Below are positions 55,655 through 64,000 of a stretch of DNA of 64,000 nt, one piece after another. The position numbers were made by a program, and so were the translations under genes. The notes beneath the pieces were generated by a model. That model did no database searches, was not told where the DNA came from, and saw nothing but the letters and a program-made list of their open reading frames with translations. Every line of letters starts with the position of its first letter. Position 1 is the stretch's first letter. The stretch comes from Ctenosaura bakeri (Eukaryota > Chordata > Lepidosauria > Squamata > Iguanidae): the NCBI GenBank assembly GCA_948474755.1, contig CAOLHI010000412.1, forward strand, positions 434,001 to 498,000, given 5' to 3'.

Positions 55655-56604
55655 TTTGATCAGTCTTAATTCTGTTTCTTGAAGTCGTAATTAGTTTTAC
55701 CCTAGAAGCCCTGTGAAGGAGCAAAACTGCAGCTTCTGAAGCAGTTCTTGTTAATAGTTGAGAAATTGTTTCTGTGAACATACTCAATGCTGGCGACCTG
55801 TGTTTTGACCCTTATCAGCAACAGCATTTTAATATAGTCTGCAAAGGAAATTTGTTAAACGAATTGACACCAATGGAAGGAAATAAACTATTCAAGCCAT
55901 GACATGTAAATTTCACAGTTTTATCTGCACATTTCATTTCACTCAGCTCTCCTTCACATTAACAGCAAAACCATTGATATACTTGAAAGTAACTGTAACT
56001 CATGGGCCTGGAATTACTTAACTGGGTACAAACTTTAAACAGAATCTTACCATTCTGATTCATCCACACATAAATGTTCCTGCATGTAGAGACACAAAAT
56101 ATTAAAATATTTTTTTAAAAAAATGCAGTGGGACTTATCTGAATTTTGCCTGTCTGCAGTACTGATAGAGATGGGGTGTTAGAAAAAGAGTTTGAATATA
56201 TTTATTTCTGTATCTGGAGTACACTGAAATGTTTTCTGTTTTAGAGAATGGTTGCCACAGTGTGACAAAATCACTTATGTGAAGTGACTCAAATGCCCAG
56301 ATCTATTTAGGATGCATTACTTTGTATTACTGGCTTATGCCGCTTTATTCTTCAAAATGGCAATAAAACAGCAGATCTCTGCTAAAGTGAATGGATGATT
56401 GGCCTACAGCAAATCCTAAAATTGTCATTGGCTTTGTAACAGAAGTCTGTCTAGGAAACCTCCTAACCTATAAATGCTTCTCACTAGCAACACTGTTCAA
56501 TAATTTGTGTTGAATCTAATTTTATGCTTCTGCTGCTGGGATGGTGAAAGGGGAATTCCCTTTCCCTCCTTCCCCATGGTAGCCCTCAACATCACAAAAA
56601 TGGT
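55655..56604. other. Unique sequence
   Basis: No feature recognised. Confidence 0.4.
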
Positions 56605-56627
56605 AAAAAAAAAAAGGGGGGGGGGGG
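56605..56627. repeat. A11-G12 homopolymer junction
   Basis: Eleven A followed by twelve G, an unusual low-complexity junction. Confidence 0.9.
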
Positions 56628-56704
56628 AACTCTGCTAGATGAGGTCAGCTGTAGTGCGGGGGAGAAAAGTGGGGAAGTGTCTTCTATGAGCAATGAAAGA
56701 GAGA

Positions 56705-56894
56705 TCAGTCACTTAGGGACAGGAGTGCGGGGGTGCAGTTCGCTCTGGGAGGCAATATTTTTTGGGTGTCCTGGCCTGTAGGCATGCCCCTGCATGCCCT
56801 GGCCACGCCATGCCCCAATGCACCACAGCCATGCACTGCGCACCACAGCCATGCCCCCTCCCACCCTCTCCACACACTCCAAGCTCTGCCACTG
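56705..56894 (-). mobile_element. hAT-like fragment with CA-rich tandem part (tentative)
   Basis: On the minus strand it begins CAGTGGCAGAGCTTGGAGTG, like CAGTGGCGTAGC-type reptile DNA-transposon ends, and closes with GAACTGCACCCCCGCACTCC. Inside, GGCATGGCTGTGGTGCGCAG and GCATGGCTGTGGTGCATTGG are tandem copies. No flanking duplication is clear. Confidence 0.45.
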
Positions 56895-57219
56895 AGAGAA
56901 ATACTATATCCGATCCATTACACATAATGATACAGTGGTAACACATACCAATACAAACCACAAGAGTATTTTTCCCCTTGTACCTGTACTGTATATTACT
57001 GGTATTCCCAAGGCTTGGCCTTGTCAGTGAGGTCAGGAGGAAGTCTGAGGAACAAGAGGAAGTATGATGGTAGATGGAGTAACAGCTATGAAAATGAAGA
57101 AAAAGTGTTGTATAACTTAATAGAGGCTCATATGAATGGAAGAATAGAAGATAAATAAATAAAATGTATAAAATGGCATCTTGGAAATGTACTATATATA
57201 ACCTAACCTGCCTATCACA

Positions 57220-57420
57220 GAGCAGTTAATAAAATATTAAAATAGATATTTTCATTGATATTATCCCTATCCTGTCAGCCACACTAATGTATAAAATGCA
57301 CTAATGTCTAAAAATAGCAATGAAATATTTCAGGAACGTACTATTTTAAAAACACAGTCTCCCTGTAATCACACTAATGTATAAGAGTACCAATAAAATG
57401 TTTTCAAGACACATTGCTTT
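57220..57420. repeat. Possible diverged AT-rich tandem repeat
   Basis: CACACTAATGTATAA occurs at about 57,281 and 57,370, each time in similar AT-rich surroundings (AATAAAATNTT, ATTTTAAAA). A period of about 85-90 bp with 2-3 units is suggested, not proven. Confidence 0.35.
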
Positions 57421-59636
57421 AAAATAAGGTGTACTAAGACTGAAAGAAAAAACATGGTTGCAAATATTGTCTTGTAGACCAGGCATGATGGAGACTGGAC
57501 TAATCTTGATTAACAAAAGCCTATACTGTTAGCCATTGGTCCAGTCCTCACATATATGTCATTAAAGCACCCTCAATAAAGATCTATTGTAGGGCAGTGG
57601 GTTCACTTCACATCTCCCCTGGTTCTCATAAACCCTCAGTGGGAGCCTGATGAGACCATGCATCTTTCCATAGGGAAGAGAATTGCAAAGGGGTAGTTGA
57701 TGAGGAAGTACTTCTTGAAATCTCTTATGAATATGTTAGTAAAATCTGAGAGCAGAGCAAGTCCCTCATCCAGTTCTAAATAATCGTTGTAAACCAAAAA
57801 AAGTAAAATAAAAAAGTCAGTTTTATGTTGTAGGCTGAGTGTACAGTGAGTCTGAAAAGGTATGCTGTAAATGAAAATGCATTGGAGAGTGGGAAAACTG
57901 TGAACCCTTTCAGTTCATGTGTCACAAAAAGCATAGAGGATATCAGCAAGTTCTGGAGTAACAGATAAACATTCACCAAATTTCTGCTGCTTTTGTTTAT
58001 CTCATTCCTGTTTCCACTCAGCTACCCAGCATGACAAAATGTAGATCAAATTAGGGGTGAGAAAAAAAATTGTAAAACCTCTTCACAATACAAGATGTCT
58101 CAATAAGTTGAGAAATGCCTTTTAAACATTTCCTCCCTATGATTTCTTACCCACAGCGAACCTTTTTTGTCAAAGTTTCCACAGCTCTCATAAGATATCT
58201 CTGTACGAAACTAGTTTCATACATGGTTGTGAAGTAACTCACCAAGATGCAGCAAACCCAGAACTGCCTTATCGATCAGAAACATATGAACAACACTTCT
58301 GATGCTTCTATGGTTTAAGAGCCCACACAACAGGACAACAGCAATTGCATTTTGCACAAAAAATTTTTTGCGAGTATGAATGTATGCATTAAGTATGTGA
58401 AAAAGTCTTCTTCTCACTAGCAAGAAGAAAAATACTTGACATTTTCATTCTCATGCGTAAGAACAAAGACAAGCAAGGATTTACATCTCTAGATCAGATG
58501 AAGGTTACAGATTATACTCTAATGGCTTCCTTGTATGTTACTATGGAAGGAGAAAGACCCATATGTTTCACTGTCCAGTGTCACAGGTGTCTTGTCAACA
58601 ATAAGCTGTCTTATGTAGAGGGAATAATCCATAATAAAGGATGCCTGAACTTGTGATGTTGGAAGGATGTAGAATTCATAATTTTTCCATGAATAAAAAT
58701 CGTCTGGTTTTATAGTCTAGAGCATATAAGGTCTCAAAATTGTAAAAGTTTTCCATAATATTGACCCTGAGGAGAACTAACCAAGAGAGCAGTAACATAT
58801 CTAGTAGGGGAGATAGGAAGTATCCTATCGTTCCCTCCATGTATAATGTGCTAATCTTGTCTCAGAAATAATTATGCCACATTTTAAAATCACCAAATTA
58901 ATAATGCTATTGGAAAACGTCAGATGAAGCTTTTATATCACAAACGAAATGTACCAGTGGGATGAAGTAAGATACATATATAGAGCAGACATGACCTCAA
59001 TTTGAGAAATGTAATGTCTGACTTTATATTACAACCCACAACATTAATCCACTGTGAGCTCAGTTTACCTCACATTGATGAAAAGAAACATTGACATTCT
59101 CAACATGTAAGACTATTGCTCAACAAAGTCTAGTACCAGAGATCCAATGATTACATTTTAAAGCTCTGCTCTTATTCTAAGCTTCTCTAGTTATTGCTTT
59201 AAAATATTCTTCACCTACTGAACATACTCCTACAAATACATTTTCCAGCAGCCAAAGAATTTCAAGCAGAACATTTGCTGAAGAATGCAAAACATTCCTG
59301 ACTTGTTCCTAGTTAATTTCCATTCCTTCCTTTTAGGCTTAAAACACAGGAATAAAAATAATAGCACAGATTTCCATTTCAAAATTATGAAATGCAAGCA
59401 ATGAATTTTAAATAACTAGAATCTCACAGCGAACAATTTCGCTGATAAGCTTCACACAAGATGTGAATGTTAGTCCCCTCTGGCTCCTGGATGGGTCCAC
59501 AACCTCAATATTTGCCTCATGTGCCTGCCTGACCCTCATTCTAACAACAGCAAACTGCTGCAGTGCTTGGTGTGAAGGTTTTCCTTAACTTTATTTTCTT
59601 GCTAGCTGAGTAATTACTGTTCAGAACCAGCTCCTT
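57421..59636. other. Repeat-poor unique sequence
   Basis: No gene, RNA or assignable repeat recognised over 2.2 kb. Confidence 0.4.
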
Positions 59637-59702
59637 AGGTTTGCCCTGGTCTCCAAAGTCATCCTCCAGTGCTCAAACCACTACACCATGCTGGCTTTCT
59701 GA
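59637..59702 (-). mobile_element. Sauria-type SINE, tRNA-like head only, inverted
   Basis: On the minus strand: AGAAAGCCAGCATGGTGTAG, then TGGTTTGAGCACTGGAGGAT, then GACTTTGGAGACCAGGGCAA. Box A (TGGTGTAGTGG) is perfect. The element stops just at box B, so it is a head-only fragment. A truncated 3' end is unusual for a SINE and points to later deletion. Confidence 0.82.
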
Positions 59703-60599
59703 GACCAGGGCAAAAATGTTGTGGTCCTCCACTTGTCACTCCTCTCCAGAGCATTCTTTGGGTTTGTTCCATCAATCAGATACAAATTAACCCAATAGGC
59801 AGAAGTATCTTGTCTGCAAGGACCTCTTGGGTGACTTGAAATCATGATCTATTATGTCCACAGAAATAACTGCATCTACAAAGTTTTTAACTCTGTCAAA
59901 CAAGGAGATAAAATTAGTGTGGCATTACTTCTTTGTGAAAAACCCATTCTAGCTCTTATTAACCACAGTATTTTTTCTTAAGTATTCATAATCCAGGACA
60001 GAATCTTTCAGTTTCTTCTTCTACCTTCCTAATGTCATATGTGGGCATGTTCAATGGTTACCTACTAAGAGCAATGTCACATTGTACTTCCAACTGCCTT
60101 TCTTGCCTCCCCATGTTACAATGGGAGAGTGGGTGAAGTTAGAAGAGGACCAGAAGGCTATTGCTTTCCAGGATCCTTTCTTGACCTCCCTACTTGTACC
60201 CTGTGTGACACTGGGAGGATGATGGGAAGCCTGGCATGGGCCAGGGAGGCTATATTTTTGCCATCTATTTTCTGATAGCTGGTTCATGATAATACAGATC
60301 CTCACCATAATCAGCTGTTGGAACATGGCCTGTGATGATGATTCACTTCAAGGGGTTGTCCCATCCTTCCATCTTGGGAGGAGAGAGGAAATAGGTGAGT
60401 CTGGGGTAGGGGAAGGAAATATTATTTGAATGTACCTGAGGACCTGTGAAGAACATGAAAGGGCTTTGAGGAAAATTCTCCTTGTTGGGGTTTTTGGACA
60501 TCTGTAAAGCCTGTTTCTGATTTTTTTTTCTCCTGAAATATTCCTTCCATTCCTATGTGATTTAGACTTCCTCCCTCTCAGAGATTTTACAGGTTAGGA
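59703..60599. other. Unique sequence
   Basis: No feature recognised. Confidence 0.4.
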
Positions 60600-60790
60600 G
60601 GCTGGTCAAGATGGTCTGCTTTGGGAGGCTAATGGATCTGGATGTTTTTTAAAGTGAAGTTTCAGGAGTTTGTGGTTGCCCTGGTAGACAAATTGATAAT
60701 GGATCTTGTTGACTTCTGGGATGGGAAAATTATCGCAGCAGTAGACACAGTTGTTCCTGTCCATCTCTCTCCCATGGAACAGAAACAAAA
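60600..60790 (+). mobile_element. L2-like LINE fragment (linker region, tentative)
   Basis: Plus-strand frame reads RLMDLDVFF..., then LVDKLIMDLVDFWDGKIIAA then VDTVVPVHLSPM, which resembles the L2 segment between endonuclease and RT (R.MDPD.F ... W...L..AID..AP.RPL). The frame is open for 132 codons, but its 3' half reads into unrelated sequence. An L2 3' tail lies 300 bp downstream on the same strand, so this may be one deleted L2. Confidence 0.4.
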
Positions 60791-60946
60791 TCCATTACTT
60801 GTGTACAATAATGATGGATTTTCTGCTATTTTTGTGAATTTTTTTAAAAAAGAAAAAAATCCTGCACAGATCTTACTGCTTACTAATTCTCCCCCCGCCC
60901 CTTACAAAGCCCACAATTCTGCTTCTTCAAGTAACCTATTCTGGTA

Positions 60947-61050
60947 CAGTGTGCCCTCTGTATATGCAGGAATTCTGTTCCAGGACCCTCTTCCCCCATG
61001 TAAAACAAAAAAAAAATGTGAGTGTCATGTCCCGTTGTAGTCAATGGCTA
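60947..61050 (+). mobile_element. Tigger-like left-end fragment
   Basis: TA then CAGTGTGCCCTCTGTATATG, followed by GGAATTCTGTTCCAGGACCC, is a typical Tigger-type left end and sub-terminal part. No right end is seen. Confidence 0.5.
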
Positions 61051-61059
61051 AAGCATGTT

Positions 61060-61160
61060 AAGGAAGGGACCACCTTGAGTCCCAATTCTAGGAGAAAGAT
61101 GGCCTACAAATCAACCAATAAAATTTGTTGTTAATGTATTTCAATAAATGAATAAATGAA
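61060..61160 (+). mobile_element. L2 LINE 3' tail
   Basis: GACCACCTTGAGTCCCAATT then CTAGGAGAAAGATGGCCTAC then AAATCAACCAATAAA matches the 3' end of the L2 at 31-32 kb. It ends in a decayed AATAAATGAATAAATGAA run. Confidence 0.75.
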
Positions 61161-62837
61161 ATAGAATATTCATTTTATGAAATATAAATAATTTTTGTAT
61201 CCTGAACTGTGGTATTTTCCCCACCACAAACACTAATATGTTCAAGCACTAAGGAAGACATGGATGGAAGCACCTTGGCAGAGTATTAATATAGTACTGG
61301 TAGTGTGCAGTTCACTCTTAAAATTTCTTTAGGGTACCCCTTTGAATTTAAAAAAAATATGTGATCAAACAAAATAGTTTGAGTTTTCTGCATGATCTTT
61401 TTATAATTCACTATTATGAAGAAAAAAATGTTCCAAGCTTGGATTTAATAACTGCACTCCAGTTCCAAATTATTAATGGATTTACCAAATTACTTATATT
61501 CCCAAGAGTTCAAAAAATTCCTTTTTTTTTTAAGCCTGTTATTACATTTCCTTCTTGATGCCCTCAACCCCAGGACTTTGTTTCAGAAAATAGTTTGTGG
61601 GGTTTCCTTCATCTTTCTATAAAAATGTATTTAAATTTACAACATGGCAATAACATAAATATTAGAGCTGGAATCATGCAAAAGCCTAAAATCTGCCCAG
61701 ACATTGCAAGTTAAGGTACAAATTTCTCCATTTCATAGGCCAAATTTTGTAACAAGGGTTAAGTTAAAACTTTAAAAATTATATCATCTACCTAGGTCAT
61801 CATACAAATTTCAGTGGCCTATAACGTACCTTGAGGAATGCATGGATAGAAATGGTGGTTGATAAAAATCAGGGAATTCCTCTCCTTGATCAGCAGAATA
61901 TATCTATTGTTCATGGAAGGTAGGCTAATTCGTTCAAATACACCATATTTCTGCTACACAAATGCTGGCATTCAGAACTAATGCCAGAATGCAACGGTTG
62001 AATAAACATCCTCTCTTGCATAGAAAGTTCAAGTACCTATTTTGCACTATCTTGCCATGTTTAATGTGCTTGATATGATCTGACTCTGGCAACTATGGGT
62101 GTTTAAGGCCTAGTGCATATCCAATTTTCCCCATCCCTTTTGATAATTGTAGTGTCTCTCTTACTCTTAGACTGTGATGGAAACAGGGGGTTCCTCAACA
62201 GTTTGGCTGGCCAGCATATGGCCTCTTTGTGCCTTTTCAAACACAGCATCTCGGGTAACTTCCAAACTGTCTGATCAGTGAAACCAGTGCTGTTTTGGAT
62301 CTCAAATTATGTTAGGAAGTTGTTCAAATTTGGCCTTTCTGGATGACAGTTACATATTGTTGTTCTAGTGACTCAAATATAATCACTGGTTGTCTTGCAA
62401 AATGCCATCTTATTTCTTCTTAACTTTTTACCTGTTTTTGACAGCTTGCTTAATTATGGATTTACTGAGGGGCATCTCCTTGCTTCCTAAAGTGGTATTT
62501 CATCTCTTTAAAGCTTTAAAGATCCAAAGGAAACTATTAGTGCCAGCATTTGGCATCTGAATGCTTACCCAAGCCGTTCTTATACTTACTGGAATGCTTT
62601 TAATACCACAGTCTTTGGTTTAGCCTCAAAATTTGTGTCTATGAAGTCTGTGGGAAAAGAAAATTATCTATGTTTTTCATTCAGTAAGTCTCTCAATGCC
62701 AAAGCAGCACTTCATTGACACCTTTCTTCAGTGAAGATTAATATTTCAATATGTCTGCATACATTCAAGTGTGTATGTATTTTTACTGGGGATTTCTTGG
62801 CATGGACCATGGACACATTTTTCCCCCTGTATACCTG
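61161..62837. other. Repeat-poor unique sequence
   Basis: No gene or repeat recognised over about 1.7 kb. Confidence 0.4.
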
Positions 62838-63521
62838 GAATCATAGAATCATAGAAATCTAGAGTTGGAAGAGACCACACAGGCCATCCAGTCCAACCCC
62901 CTGCCATACAGGAACACCCTCAAAGCAATCCCGACAGATGGCCATCAAACCTCTGCTTAAAAACCTCCAAGGAAGGAGACTCCACTACACTCCGAGGCAG
63001 CATATTCCACTGCCGGAATTGGGGTGCCCAGAACTGGACACAGTATTCAAGATGAAGTCTAACCAAAGCAGAGTAGAGTGGTACAGGACTTCCCTCGATC
63101 TAGACACCATACTCCTATTGATGCAGCCGAGAATTGCATTGGCTTTCTTGGCTGCCGCAGCACACTGTTGACTCATGTTCAGCTTGTGGTCTATGAAGAG
63201 TCCTAGATCCCTTTCACACGTACTGCTATCCAGCCACGTGTCCCCCATCCTATATTTCTGTATTCCATTTTTTCTACCTAAGTGTAGGACCTTACACTTC
63301 TCTCTGTTGAATTTCATTTTGTTCGCCTTGGCCCAGCTCTCCAATCTACCCAGGTCATTTTGAATTTTGATCCTGTCCTCTGGCGTATTAGCAACCCCTC
63401 CCAATTTGGTATCATCTGCAAATTTGATGAGCATGCCCTCTATTCCTTCATTCAAGTCATTGATAAAAATGTTGAACAGCACTGGGCCCAGGACAGAACC
63501 CTGTGGCACCCCACTAGTCAC
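62838..63521 (-). mobile_element. CR1 LINE 3' half with internal deletion, inverted
   Basis: On the minus strand: [20 protein letters not shown] (motif B) at the upper end, [23 protein letters not shown], then the frame jumps from CTGGGCACCCCAATTC straight to CGGCAGTGGAATATGCTGCC near 63,014. About 300 bp present in intact copies (from the thumb to the C-terminal region) is missing. The 3' tail is AGAATCATAGAATCATAGAA at 62,838. The rest is close to the youngest copies, so the deletion is fairly recent. Confidence 0.93.
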
Positions 63522-63527
63522 TTGTCT

Positions 63528-63594
63528 CCTGTCATTCTATTCTCATTCATTCTCATACCTGTCATTCTATTCTCATTCATTCTCTCTCTCTCTC
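63528..63594. repeat. 30-bp tandem duplication and (TC)n
   Basis: CCTGTCATTCTATTCTCATT at 63,528 and again at 63,558 (period 30), then a short TC run (63,581-63,594). It directly abuts the truncated end of the inverted CR1 copy. Confidence 0.9.
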
Positions 63595-64000
63595 AACTGC
63601 AATATGGCACTGGAATTTATTCTGATCTTTTTTTTAAAATGAAGTTGGCATTTTGTGTTGTCCCACAGTGGCTCTTAGACTGAGGGGAAGGGGACACCTT
63701 ACCCCAAAGGGCAGGCAGATACACTCTCAACTGGCCCATGAGCCACCCATGCAGTTTTTGGAGCGGGGGCACAATTTATTGTACCATTTTCTTTTGGGGC
63801 ACTTTATTTCCTTGAAACATTTTTTTTTTACTGAATGATCCTATACAATCAGAAAGTTTGTACAACACTAGAAGATTGCATAATAGGTGTGTCACATCAA
63901 TCAGATCTGAGTGTATTATATGAAGAAGAAACCTCCTCATCACCTTTTTTTCTGAGTGGGGCAGGAAGGGAGGCACAGTATGTGTACTTTTCATAGGCAC
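63595..64000. other. Unique sequence to window end
   Basis: No feature recognised. The minus-strand open frame running off the end has no recognisable motif. Confidence 0.35.

Noticed and set aside
60642..61040. 132-codon plus-strand frame as a host gene
   Set aside because: Its first half resembles an L2 LINE linker and the second half enters unrelated sequence and a Tigger-like end.
1..64000. tRNA or rRNA genes
   Set aside because: The only tRNA-like promoter boxes belong to Sauria-type SINEs, and no cloverleaf or rRNA sequence was recognised.

Overview
This is eukaryotic, repeat-rich nuclear DNA from a vertebrate, most probably a squamate reptile (a lizard). The main evidence is the set of repeat families. 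There are many CR1-type LINE copies in both orientations that share one 3' end (ATTCTATGATTCT) and a C-terminal reverse-transcriptase ORF. There are also degraded L2 LINEs and tRNA-headed Sauria-type SINEs with box A, box B and a tail reading ATGACTTGAAGGCACA. Short DNA-transposon derivatives of Harbinger-like, hAT-like and Tigger-like type and two solo LTRs complete the set. Genus is not claimed.

No host protein-coding gene can be supported from end to end. Almost all long open frames are CR1 or L2 remnants, their antisense shadows, or open frames through GC-rich tandem repeats. The only host-exon candidate is a 100-bp segment at 45,222-45,321 with a strong acceptor, a strong donor and one open frame. 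The window is therefore intergenic DNA or the inside of a large intron.

Layout. 1-13 kb: CR1 fragments, a 5'-truncated L2, two inverted or single terminal-repeat relics of possible Penelope type, SINE and MITE copies, and a 0.4-kb Harbinger-like MITE. 13-18 kb: a probable L1 3' end between 17-bp duplications, a MITE, a solo LTR with a perfect 5-bp duplication, then the most complete CR1 (about 2.8 kb, endonuclease plus RT). 18-28 kb: SINE, two CR1 3' fragments and unique AT-rich sequence. 28-38 kb: a minus-strand LTR, a Tigger-like element, L2, CR1 and three Harbinger-like MITEs, one of them nested in a SINE. 38-42.5 kb: nearly repeat-free. 42.6-48 kb: L2, a Tigger-like element carrying a GC-rich minisatellite, the exon candidate, and an 871-bp hAT-like element with a perfect 8-bp duplication and nested insertions. 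49.9-51.2 kb: the best-preserved CR1 3' half. 52-64 kb: SINE, MITE and hAT-like fragments, L2 and Tigger remnants, a CR1 copy with an internal deletion, and long unique stretches.

The elements do not form a pathway. Autonomous LINEs (CR1, L2, possibly L1) are the likely enzyme sources for their own copies and for SINEs. All DNA transposons seen are non-autonomous and would have depended on transposases encoded elsewhere. The strongest observations are structural: duplications that define element boundaries, and nested insertions that give the order of events.
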